Origin: CAYJAD01 sp964372165
Lineage (GTDB): Bacteria; Desulfobacterota; Desulfovibrionia; Desulfovibrionales; Desulfovibrionaceae
Assembly: GCA_964372165.1 (NCBI GenBank)
Contig: CAYJPT010000142.1
Span: forward strand, 1 to 5,961
Direction: 5' to 3'
Length of the DNA: 5,961 nt
Below are positions 1-5,772 of this stretch, piece after piece. How positions within the stretch are numbered: the first letter of the stretch is position 1; every line of letters begins with the position of its first letter. The notes under the pieces are model-generated. The model worked only from the letters and a program-made list of their open reading frames with translations, had not been told where the DNA came from and ran no database searches. A program made the position numbers and the translations under genes.

Positions 1-59
1 CGAATGAAGGCAGTGTGCCTTTCTGATTTATTCTGCAAGCAGAATAAATCAGCATTTCC
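1..59 (+). mobile_element. Right end of a MITE-like palindromic element (truncated by the window edge)
   Basis: These 59 bases match the last 59 bases of the complete element at 5773-5953, with five differences (positions 12, 31, 37, 38 and 58), and lie in the same orientation. They contain a short hairpin (AAGGCA 7-12, TGCCTT 16-21) and a perfect 14-bp inverted repeat (23-36 with 39-52, 2-nt centre). The outer end, read on the minus strand, begins GGAAATGCTGATT, which resembles the left terminal repeat of the complete copy. It is followed directly by TTAA (60-63), the same tetranucleotide that borders the other copy. There is no coding capacity. The hairpin lies just downstream of the dapL stop codon but has no U-run on the dapL strand, so it is not a classical terminator. 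The left part of the element lies outside the window. Confidence 0.65.
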
Positions 60-1283
60 TTAAAAAACATTTTTTAAACGCTTTAAGGCCTCAGTAGTAT
101 TTTCAGGGCTTGCGAAGGCTGTAAAGCGCACATAGTTTTCGCCACTAGGGCCAAAGCCTGCACCAGGTGTGCAAACTACTTGTGCTCTATCAAGCACCTG
201 TTGGAAAAAGTCCCATGATGGCATTTGTTTTGTGCCATCTTTTGGTGTTTTTACCCATACATATGGAGCATGTTCGCCACCATAAACTTCCAAACCCATA
301 TCTTTAAGGGTATTGCGCACGCTACTAGCATTTTGCATATAACCATCAATAATGCTTTTAATTTCTGTCTTTGCAGTATAAACGGCACTGGCTGCTTTTT
401 GTACTATATAAGGGCAACCATTATATTTAGTACTTTGACGGCGTGACCACATGCTATTTAAGTTAATGTCTTGTCCCATAACCCTTAGTGCTTTTGGCAC
501 AACAGTATAGGCGCAGCGCAAACCAGTAAAGCCAGCAGTTTTTGAAAAACTCCTAAATTCAACTGCTACTTCTTGCGCACCCTCTATTTCATATATGCTA
601 TGCGGCACATCATCGCTACGAATATATGCTTCATAGGCTGAATCATATAGTATAAGTGCACCATGTTTTCTTGCATAGTCAACCCAAGCTTTAAGTGCGT
701 CTTGCATAAGCACAGTACCCGTTGGGTTATTAGGGTAGCAAAGATAAATAATGTCTGGAACTTCTTTTGGAAAGTCAGGAACAAAATCATTATCAGCAGT
801 ACAAGGTAAGTAAATCATCTTATTCCAAAAGCCATCCACAAATTTACCCATACGGCCAGACATCACGTTAGAATCAACATACACCGGATATACAGGATCT
901 GTTACGGCAATGCGAGTTTGTGCAGAAAATAGTTCTTGAAAATTACCCACATCACACTTTGCACCATCACTAATAAATATTTCATCTGCTTCTATGGCAA
1001 CACCACGGGCTTTATAGTCATGCTCCATTATGGCTTCGCGTAAAAATGCATAACCTTGTTCTGGGCCATAACCTTTAAAGTTTTGAGCTTCACCCATCTC
1101 ATCTACAGCTTCATGCAAAGCTTTGATTACACTTGGAGCAAGTGGTTGTGAAACATCACCAATACCCAAGGAAATAACCTTGGCTTGGGCATTGCTTTCT
1201 TGGTAAGCACGAACACGACGACCAATCTCTGCAAAAAGGTATGACCCTTGCAAATCTGCATAATAATCATTTACTTGAAACAT
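60..1283 (-). CDS. dapL: LL-diaminopimelate aminotransferase (DapL), PLP-dependent
   Basis: The 407-residue product is a fold-type I, PLP-dependent aminotransferase of the DapL family. It converts tetrahydrodipicolinate and glutamate directly to LL-diaminopimelate in the cytosol, bypassing the acylated intermediates of the DapD/C/E route. Visible family marks are the N-terminal YLFAEI and LGIGDVSQPL (39-48), YGPEQGY (72-78), SDGAKCD (105-111), DPVYPVYVD (129-137), CYPNNPTGT (182-190), YDSAYEAY (213-220), and SFSKTAGFTG with the Schiff-base lysine at K248. A C-terminal Y-V-R-F motif places the likely carboxylate-binding arginine at R386. The length is usual for DapL. The ATG at 1283-1281 is preceded by AAGGAT (1294-1289) at good spacing. 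The gene follows dapF by 81 bp with no clear hairpin between, so co-transcription is likely. Its stop codon overlaps the TTAA that borders the MITE end at 1-59, so the gene ends exactly where the repeat begins. No frameshift or missing active-site residue was seen. Confidence 0.95.
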   Translation of the reverse strand: MFQVNDYYADLQGSYLFAEIGRRVRAYQESNAQAKVISLGIGDVSQPLAPSVIKALHEAVDEMGEAQNFKGYGPEQGYAFLREAIMEHDYKARGVAIEADEIFISDGAKCDVGNFQELFSAQTRIAVTDPVYPVYVDSNVMSGRMGKFVDGFWNKMIYLPCTADNDFVPDFPKEVPDIIYLCYPNNPTGTVLMQDALKAWVDYARKHGALILYDSAYEAYIRSDDVPHSIYEIEGAQEVAVEFRSFSKTAGFTGLRCAYTVVPKALRVMGQDINLNSMWSRRQSTKYNGCPYIVQKAASAVYTAKTEIKSIIDGYMQNASSVRNTLKDMGLEVYGGEHAPYVWVKTPKDGTKQMPSWDFFQQVLDRAQVVCTPGAGFGPSGENYVRFTAFASPENTTEALKRLKNVF

Positions 1284-1288
1284 AATCT

Positions 1289-1294
1289 ATCCTT
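1289..1294 (-). promoter_or_regulatory. Ribosome binding site of dapL
   Basis: AAGGAT on the minus strand lies 5 nt before the ATG. The 81-bp gap to dapF (1284-1364) is very AT-rich, with a run of seven T on the minus strand. I could not find a convincing separate promoter or terminator in it, which supports read-through from dapF. Confidence 0.7.
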
Positions 1295-1364
1295 GTTTAT
1301 TTTTTACAATATATTTTTACTTTATTACAAAAAAACAGTATTTCATACGCTAAATTATTAGATT

Positions 1365-2213
1365 CTAGCGACGCATTTCTAATTGTCCGCTAAAAACAGT
1401 TACAGCCTCACCAGTCATAAATACATGCCCATTTTCTGCCAAGCTTATATTTAATACACCGCCTAAAAGATGTATATTAACATCATTTTCTGTTAGACCC
1501 AAACGGGCTGTTACACAAGCTACAGCACATGCTCCTGTGCCACAAGCCTGTGTTTCACCTGCACCACGCTCCCAAACACGCATGCGCACATTTTTCCTAT
1601 CAATAATTTCAATGAATTCTACATTGATGCGCTCCGGAAATAACACATGATTTTCAAGCGGTGGACCTACTTGTGCAATGGGTAAAGTGTCAAGATTTTC
1701 TCCCAAAATAACCGCATGCGGATTTCCCATAGAAACACAAGAAACCTTAAAATCTCTTTGTTCATTACCAATTAAAGCCTTTATAGGTAATTCAAGAGCT
1801 AATTCCCCTGCGTAAGCAACAGGAATATCTTTAGGAGTCCAAATAGGTGCGCCCATATCTACAGTGGCAGCATGTACAAGATTATCCTTTATATGTAGCT
1901 TAATATGTTTAATGCCGGCTTGTGTTTCTACATCCAGCTCATCGGTACTAACAATACCATGTTCAAAAGCGTATTTGCCAACACAGCGAATAGCATTGCC
2001 ACACATCTGAGCCTCACTACCATCACTATTAAACATACGCATACGTACATGCGCTTTATCTGATGGAAGTATAAGCACAAGACCGTCAGAGCCAATACCC
2101 TTATGTCTGTCACTTAACCATTTTGCAAGAGTTGAAGCATCATCCACCGGAGTTTTGCGTGTATCAATATACACATAATCATTTCCAGCACCATGCATCT
2201 TTGTAAATTGCAT
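1365..2213 (-). CDS. dapF: Diaminopimelate epimerase (DapF)
   Basis: The 282-residue product is a cofactor-independent epimerase that interconverts LL- and meso-diaminopimelate, the last step before lysine decarboxylation and the source of the peptidoglycan cross-linking residue. The two catalytic cysteines are present in their usual settings: C71 in EAQMCGNAIRC and C224 in TQACGTGACA. Other family marks are the N-terminal FTKMHGAGNDYV (3-14), HKGIGSDGL (37-45), MRMFNSDGSEA (58-68), MGNPHAV (162-168) and ERGAGET (215-221). An in-frame ATG exists at 2321, but it would add 36 residues unlike the family. The start at 2213 begins right before the conserved FTKMHGAGND motif and has a strong GGAGG at 2225-2221, 7 nt upstream, so I chose 2213. 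The gene is followed by dapL on the same strand. A promoter with an operator-like dyad lies upstream at 2286-2321. Length and motifs are normal. Confidence 0.96.
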   Translation of the reverse strand: MQFTKMHGAGNDYVYIDTRKTPVDDASTLAKWLSDRHKGIGSDGLVLILPSDKAHVRMRMFNSDGSEAQMCGNAIRCVGKYAFEHGIVSTDELDVETQAGIKHIKLHIKDNLVHAATVDMGAPIWTPKDIPVAYAGELALELPIKALIGNEQRDFKVSCVSMGNPHAVILGENLDTLPIAQVGPPLENHVLFPERINVEFIEIIDRKNVRMRVWERGAGETQACGTGACAVACVTARLGLTENDVNIHLLGGVLNISLAENGHVFMTGEAVTVFSGQLEMRR

Positions 2214-2220
2214 AATTTTT

Positions 2221-2225
2221 CCTCC
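2221..2225 (-). promoter_or_regulatory. Ribosome binding site fixing the dapF start
   Basis: GGAGG on the minus strand lies 7 nt before ATG 2213-2211. It decides the start against the upstream in-frame ATG at 2321, which falls on the inverted repeat of the promoter region and would give a non-conserved N-terminal extension. Confidence 0.85.
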
Positions 2226-2285
2226 AGCGTCATTCCAAATTATAATGTTCGCTACTTTAATAAATACAAAAATTAATAACTTATT

Positions 2286-2314
2286 ATTATAACCACAATT
2301 GTGACAGATAACAA
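2286..2314 (-). promoter_or_regulatory. Sigma-70-type promoter of dapF-dapL
   Basis: On the minus strand TTGTTA (2314-2309, four of six to consensus) is followed after exactly 17 bp by TATAAT (2291-2286, perfect). Transcription would start near 2279, giving a leader of roughly 65 nt before dapF. A second, weaker candidate lies downstream: TATAAT at 2244-2239 with TTGTAT at 2269-2264 and a long 19-bp spacer. The assignment rests on consensus matching only. Confidence 0.6.
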
Positions 2315-2321
2315 CTGTCAC
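2301..2321. promoter_or_regulatory. Operator-like inverted repeat centred on the dapF -35 box
   Basis: GTGACAG (2301-2307), a 7-nt centre, and CTGTCAC (2315-2321) form a perfect 7-bp dyad. Allowing one mismatch, the symmetry reaches 10 bp per arm (2298-2324). The -35 hexamer (2309-2314) falls on the centre of symmetry, so a dimeric protein bound here would block RNA polymerase. The arm spacing does not fit the CRP/FNR pattern (TGTGA, 6 nt, TCACA). The regulator is unknown. Confidence 0.5.
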
Positions 2322-2355
2322 GATATCTATCTAATTTAACAGAACATATGAAAAA

Positions 2356-3009
2356 TCATTTCTTTTTTATAGCTTGCCATTCTACTTTAGGGCAAAAGGA
2401 TTGCATTTCGCATTGTGTACACAAAGGTTTTTTTGCATCACAAATATGCCGCCCAAACCACACCATACGATGGTTCAAAAGTCCCCACTGCTCTTGCGGA
2501 AATAAAGCCATAAGATCCTTTTCCACCTCTAGCACAGCTTGGCTTTTTGTTAAACCTAAACGATAAGCAATACGCCCCACATGTGTGTCTATAGCAATGC
2601 CCTCATTAATACCAAAGCAACTCCAAAGCACCACATTTGCAGTTTTTCTCGCAACACCTGGCAAGGTGATAAGCTCATTTAATGTATTTGGCACTTGCCC
2701 TGCAAAGGTCTGCGTAATACGCTTAGCTGAGGCTATTATATTTTTTGCCTTATTACGAAAAAAACCAGTGGAACGAATAACCTCTTCAACTTCTGCCAAT
2801 GGTGCATCTGCCAAGCTCTTGGCATCAGGCCAAAGCGCAAAAAGCTTTGGAGTGACAATATTTACACGAGCATCGGTACATTGAGCAGACAATATAACTG
2901 CAACCAACAATTGCCACGGCGTTTCTGCCATTAGATGTGTTGCAGGTTCTGGATATTTTTGAGCTAGGACATCTTGGACAAGTACGGCTCTTTTTTGTAT
3001 CATACGCAT
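2356..3009 (-). CDS. nth: Endonuclease III, DNA glycosylase/AP lyase (Nth)
   Basis: The 217-residue product is a base-excision repair enzyme that removes oxidised pyrimidines and cuts the abasic strand by beta-elimination. It has the helix-hairpin-helix motif LPGVARKTANVV (116-127) with catalytic lysine K122, and the catalytic aspartate D141 in AIDTHVGR. The C-terminal 4Fe-4S cluster loop has cysteines 190, 197, 200 and 206 in the canonical C-X6-C-X2-C-X5-C spacing. LLVAVILSAQCTD (34-46) is the conserved N-terminal helix region. Length is typical (E. coli Nth has 211 residues). The start is ATG 3009 or the second in-frame ATG at 3003. Neither has a clear Shine-Dalgarno sequence, and no in-frame ATG, GTG or TTG lies upstream before a stop. 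It is transcribed away from cutA and lies 142 bp upstream of dapF on the same strand, so it could feed some read-through into dapF. Confidence 0.95.
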   Translation of the reverse strand: MRMIQKRAVLVQDVLAQKYPEPATHLMAETPWQLLVAVILSAQCTDARVNIVTPKLFALWPDAKSLADAPLAEVEEVIRSTGFFRNKAKNIIASAKRITQTFAGQVPNTLNELITLPGVARKTANVVLWSCFGINEGIAIDTHVGRIAYRLGLTKSQAVLEVEKDLMALFPQEQWGLLNHRMVWFGRHICDAKKPLCTQCEMQSFCPKVEWQAIKKK

Positions 3010-3082
3010 AGGGTTTTCATGCCATAAGTGAACAAGAGGCGCAAGTTTATGTGTATGCGTTTTTTTGCTATGGCTTACAATT

Positions 3083-3111
3083 TTAAAACTTACTTATAAG
3101 TATTATTTAAT
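3083..3111 (+). promoter_or_regulatory. Possible cutA-gmhB promoter
   Basis: TTAAAA (3083-3088), 17 bp, then TTTAAT (3106-3111) is the best hexamer pair I can find in the 168-bp divergent region between nth and cutA. The area is AT-rich and holds two small palindromes, ACTTATAAGT (3092-3101) and ATTATT-T-AATAAT (3102-3114). They could be operators or chance in AT-rich DNA. The call is weak. I found no good promoter for nth on the other strand. Confidence 0.25.
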
Positions 3112-3165
3112 AATTAAGGCACTTACTTTGTCGCTACATTCATAAATCAATTTTTTTGAGTTTAT

Positions 3166-3171
3166 AAGGAG
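3166..3171 (+). promoter_or_regulatory. Ribosome binding site deciding the cutA start
   Basis: AAGGAG lies 6 nt before ATG 3178. Another ATG at 3174 is in a different frame and only 2 nt from the site, so 3178 is the correct start. Confidence 0.8.
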
Positions 3172-3177
3172 ACATGT

Positions 3178-3495
3178 ATGATATTAGTATATATGACCGT
3201 ACCAAATATTGAAGAAGCAAAAAAAATTTCAGCTTTTGTAGTTGAAAAACGTTTGGCAGCCGGCGCTAATATTTTTCCTGAAATTCATTCCATTTATCAT
3301 TGGAAAGGTAAAATTGAGCAAAGCAGTGAATGTGTATGTATATACAAAACCAAATCTGAAAATTTTCCTGCCCTTCAAGAAGCTATTATAAAATTACATA
3401 GTTACACTACACCTTGTATTATTGCCCTACCAATAGTTGATGCTAATACGGATTTTGCAAAATGGATTAAAGTAGAAAGTAACATGGCAAACTGA
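3178..3495 (+). CDS. cutA: CutA1 family protein (divalent cation tolerance)
   Basis: This is a small 105-residue protein of the CutA1 family, whose members form very stable trimers with a ferredoxin-like fold. In E. coli, cutA mutations were linked to copper tolerance, but the biochemical role remains unsettled. Family marks are the N-terminal strand ILVYMTVPN (2-10), EKRLAAGANIFPEIHSIYHWKGK (23-45, continuous family core), the KTK at 57-59, and HSYTTPCIIALPI (74-86) with the conserved His, Tyr and Pro, then the C-terminal WI. Many homologues have Cys where this one has Gly29 (RLAAG rather than RLAAC), a common variation. There is no signal peptide or membrane segment, so it is likely cytosolic. 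It is followed by gmhB 26 bp downstream on the same strand, probably in one transcript. Confidence 0.93.
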   Translation: MILVYMTVPNIEEAKKISAFVVEKRLAAGANIFPEIHSIYHWKGKIEQSSECVCIYKTKSENFPALQEAIIKLHSYTTPCIIALPIVDANTDFAKWIKVESNMAN

Positions 3496-3521
3496 AAGCA
3501 TAAAATTTTTATGGAGCATAT

Positions 3522-4061
3522 ATGACTTTACCACCAAAACCAGCAATATTTTTGGATCGTGACGGAACTTTAAACCAAGATATTGGATATTTATATCGAG
3601 TTGAAGATTGGCAATGGCTACCAGATGTACAAGAAGCTTTAGCAGCATTTTATAAAGCAGGATATACTTTGATTGTAATCTCTAATCAATCTGGCATAGC
3701 CCGTGGATATTACAGCCATGACGATGTAACGATCTTACATAATTGGATTAACAAACAACTTCAACCTTTACAATGTAAAATTAGCGCTTTTTATTACTGC
3801 CCGCATCACCCAGACATTACAGGGCCTTGTACCTGCCGTAAGCCTTCTGCATATATGATTTTACAAGCAGCTAAGCAGCATAATATTGACTTAACAAAAT
3901 CTTGGATGATTGGTGATAAAATGATAGATATGCAAGCCGGACAAGCTGCGGGCTGTAAAACCTTACTCTATACATCACATGAGCAAAACAAAGTACATGT
4001 CAACTATAAAGGGCAATGCATCACTAAACTTACTGATGCATTGCCCTTTATTTGTACATAA
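3522..4061 (+). CDS. gmhB: D-glycero-D-manno-heptose 1,7-bisphosphate 7-phosphatase (GmhB), HAD family
   Basis: The 179-residue product is a HAD-superfamily phosphatase that removes the 7-phosphate of heptose bisphosphate on the way to ADP-heptose for the LPS inner core. HAD motif I is FLDRDGTLN (10-18) with nucleophile D12 and acid/base D14. Motif II is ISNQSGIARG (53-62). The zinc-binding loop has C93, H95, C103 and C105 (CPHHP then GPCTCRKP), with R106-K107 after it. Motif III/IV is MIGDKMIDM (129-137) with D132. The zinc loop and the SNQSGIARG motif separate GmhB from most other small HAD phosphatases; the closely related histidinol-phosphatase domain of HisB is the main alternative. GGAG at 3513-3516 lies 5 nt before the ATG. 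The last codons (from about residue 162) are overlaid by an 18-bp hairpin (4006-4051), so the C-terminal tail is probably dictated partly by the terminator. Anomer specificity (alpha or beta) cannot be read from the sequence. Confidence 0.93.
   Translation: MTLPPKPAIFLDRDGTLNQDIGYLYRVEDWQWLPDVQEALAAFYKAGYTLIVISNQSGIARGYYSHDDVTILHNWINKQLQPLQCKISAFYYCPHHPDITGPCTCRKPSAYMILQAAKQHNIDLTKSWMIGDKMIDMQAGQAAGCKTLLYTSHEQNKVHVNYKGQCITKLTDALPFICT
4006..4051 (+). terminator. Hairpin terminator inside the end of gmhB
   Basis: A perfect 18-bp inverted repeat (arms 4006-4023 and 4034-4051, 10-nt loop) has the GC block GGGC facing GCCC, and is flanked by AAA before and TTTATTTG after, as in intrinsic terminators. 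It lies wholly inside gmhB, ending 7 nt before the stop codon at 4059. Because AT pairs flank the GC block on both sides it may also act in reverse and stop transcripts coming from lpd. No stronger candidate exists in the convergent spacer. Confidence 0.65.
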
Positions 4062-4194
4062 AACTTCAACTAAGTTAGTTGCGCTTAAAGCTATACAATT
4101 TATTGTAATTGTCCCACTGTGACGCTAAAACGCTACAGTGAAGTTGCAAAAAACAAAGCATAGAATGCAATTTTCTTAAGGCAAATTATTCAAA
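4062..4194. other. Convergent spacer between gmhB and lpd with small dyads
   Basis: These 133 bp are non-coding and AT-rich. They hold an inverted repeat ACAATT (4095-4100) with AATTGT (4107-4112), and another CACTGT (4115-4120) with ACAGTG (4135-4140). Between the arms of the second is a short direct repeat (ACGCT, AAA, ACGCT at 4122-4134). Neither dyad is followed by a convincing T-run on either strand. A weak GCAT/ATGC hairpin read on the lpd strand (about 4157-4167) is followed by TTTGTTTTTTG and could be the lpd terminator. Confidence 0.3.
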
Positions 4195-5637
4195 TTAAAT
4201 TTCATGTTCCAGCCCAAGCAAAGCTGCCTCAAAGACACCTTCAGCCAAGGTTGGGTGAGCATGAATTGTTGCAACAATATCACTTAAACTTGCATTCATT
4301 TGCATAGCAAGGGTTAATTCGGCAATAAGATCTGTGGCATGTGCACCAGCAATATGTGCACCAAGAATCTTTTTATCGCTTTTTCTGATAATCAGCTTAA
4401 AAAATCCAGGTAATTCACCCATAGCATGGGCCTTACCAAGCTCACGCATTTGTAAAACTGGGCAATACACATCCTCACCAAGCTCCTTTGCTTGGGCTTC
4501 GCTTAGCCCAACACAGCCAACTTCAGGCGATGTAAATATGGCAGAAGGAACTGCTGTATAATCCATAGGATCGGTTGCCTTACCGTGTTTTTCAGACAAA
4601 ATATGCTTTATAGCGCAAAGACCTTCTGCGGCAGCCACATGAGCTAACATTACTTTTGCAGGTCCTACAATATCACCAATGGCATAGACATTTTCCAAAG
4701 ATGTTTGCATGAAGTCATTAACTTCAATCCAACCTCTAGCATCTGTTTTTATACCTACTTGCTCAAGGTCTAAACCAGCTGTTTGTGGAATGCGTCCAAC
4801 TGTTACAAGAACCATGTCAGTTTGCAATGTTTTTTCAGCACTTTGTGCTGCACTTGCTTTTTCAATAAATGGTGACGGACCAAGGATTGCATTAAGTATG
4901 TCATTATCCGTTGTGACTTCTTTTAAAGTACGCCCAAGCTCAGTTTTAATGCCTTGTTTTTTCATTTCACGCTGTAGTAGCTTGCTTATCTCTACATCCA
5001 CAGAAGGTATTGGTAAAACACGCTCAAGCCCTTCAACAAGTGTAACATCTACACCAAGGCTATTAAAGATAAAGGCCATTTCACAACCAATAACGCCACC
5101 ACCTACAATGCATAGTCTTTGTGGTAATTTTTTTAATTCAAGAGCATCATCGCTGTTAATAATCTTTTTATGATCAAATTTTAAACTCGGCAATTCCAAT
5201 ATACCAGATCCAGTCGCAATAATAATATAATCACTTTCTAAATCTTGACTTTGCTCTCCTTCAATATGTACACGCACCTTGTTGTGAGCTAGAATTTGCG
5301 CCTGCCCTTTAAAAGTCGCAATTTTAAGTTTAGCGCAAGTTTTTTCAAGCCCGCCACGTAAAATTTTTAATACACCATCTTTTCGCTCAATAATTTTAGG
5401 CATATTAACACTTGGAGTACCATTAAGGTCAATACCAAAACTATCAAGACGCAAAGCCAACTCCAAAGCATCAGAAGACGTTTTGAGTGTTTTAGTTGGT
5501 ATACAACCATAATTTAAGCAAGTACCACCAAGGTGATCTTTTTCTACAATATTAACTTGAAACCCTGCGCGGGCAGCAGCAAAAGCTGCGGTGTAACCTC
5601 CTGGCCCTCCACCAATAATTGTTAGGCGCAATGACAT
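4195..5637 (-). CDS. lpdA: Dihydrolipoamide dehydrogenase (E3)
   Basis: The 480-residue product is a flavin disulfide oxidoreductase that reoxidises dihydrolipoyl groups of 2-oxoacid dehydrogenase complexes or glycine cleavage H-protein, passing electrons through FAD to NAD. Domains in order are the FAD-binding GGGPGG (9-14), the redox disulfide GGTCLNYGCIPTK with C40 and C45, the second FAD element ATGSG (about 141-145), the NAD-binding GGGVIG (179-184), the FAD-binding YAIGDIVG (318-325), and the dimer-interface IHAHPTLAEG with the catalytic His461-Glu466 pair. No N-terminal lipoyl domain is present. An in-frame ATG at 5670 would add 11 residues, but GGAGA at 5646-5642 points to ATG 5637, directly before the Rossmann strand, so I use that. 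About 15-20 residues between the NAD domain and VGR (near 251-270, with GPSPFIEKAS) look longer than in many homologues. It stands alone, with no complex subunits beside it, so the partner complex cannot be told from context. Confidence 0.95.
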   Translation of the reverse strand: MSLRLTIIGGGPGGYTAAFAAARAGFQVNIVEKDHLGGTCLNYGCIPTKTLKTSSDALELALRLDSFGIDLNGTPSVNMPKIIERKDGVLKILRGGLEKTCAKLKIATFKGQAQILAHNKVRVHIEGEQSQDLESDYIIIATGSGILELPSLKFDHKKIINSDDALELKKLPQRLCIVGGGVIGCEMAFIFNSLGVDVTLVEGLERVLPIPSVDVEISKLLQREMKKQGIKTELGRTLKEVTTDNDILNAILGPSPFIEKASAAQSAEKTLQTDMVLVTVGRIPQTAGLDLEQVGIKTDARGWIEVNDFMQTSLENVYAIGDIVGPAKVMLAHVAAAEGLCAIKHILSEKHGKATDPMDYTAVPSAIFTSPEVGCVGLSEAQAKELGEDVYCPVLQMRELGKAHAMGELPGFFKLIIRKSDKKILGAHIAGAHATDLIAELTLAMQMNASLSDIVATIHAHPTLAEGVFEAALLGLEHEI

Positions 5638-5641
5638 AGCT

Positions 5642-5646
5642 TCTCC
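5642..5646 (-). promoter_or_regulatory. Ribosome binding site fixing the lpd start
   Basis: GGAGA on the minus strand lies 4-5 nt before ATG 5637-5635. It favours this start over the in-frame ATG at 5670, which lies inside the tandem repeat upstream. Confidence 0.75.
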
Positions 5647-5650
5647 ATCA

Positions 5651-5671
5651 TATATGCATTGTATATGCATT
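5651..5671. repeat. Tandem 10-bp repeat in the lpd leader
   Basis: TATATGCATT occurs at 5651-5660 and again at 5662-5671, separated by one base, giving an 11-bp period close to one helical turn. Each unit contains the palindrome ATGCAT. It lies immediately upstream of the lpd ribosome binding site and just downstream of the candidate promoter, so it could be an operator or affect translation. A function is inferred from position only. Confidence 0.5.
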
Positions 5672-5678
5672 TGTAAAC

Positions 5679-5707
5679 ATTAAATAAAAGATACGTGCAG
5701 GAAACAA
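5679..5707 (-). promoter_or_regulatory. Possible lpd promoter
   Basis: On the minus strand TTGTTT (5707-5702), 17 bp, then TTTAAT (5684-5679) is the best-spaced pair in the 135 bp between lpd and the MITE. The -10 matches five of six positions and the -35 only three. Transcription would start near 5672, at the edge of the tandem repeat. Confidence 0.3.
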
Positions 5708-5772
5708 CATTCCACATACTTGCCTCTGACAATCCTATCAGTTACCTTTACCAAAAAAACTTCTTTGTTTAA

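Noticed and set aside
23..52. The 14-bp hairpin as an intrinsic terminator of dapL
   Set aside because: It is well placed, but its stem is AT-rich, its loop is only two bases, and the dapL-strand sequence after it is AAAGGC rather than a U-run. It belongs to the mobile element.
2214..2321. 36-residue N-terminal extension of DapF from the ATG at 2321
   Set aside because: It begins on the operator-like dyad, crosses the promoter -10 box, is unlike the family, and a strong GGAGG supports the start at 2213.
2298..2324. The dapF dyad as a CRP/FNR/HcpR site
   Set aside because: These regulators use half-sites such as TGTGA and TCACA six bases apart. Here the GTGAC and GTCAC cores are 11 bases apart.
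2585..2884. 99-codon plus-strand frame antisense to nth
   Set aside because: It is the mirror of the conserved Nth core and shows no family features of its own.
4709..5173. 154-codon plus-strand frame antisense to lpd
   Set aside because: It lies wholly inside the well-conserved lpd gene on the other strand and has a low-complexity, Ser/Thr-rich product typical of a shadow frame.
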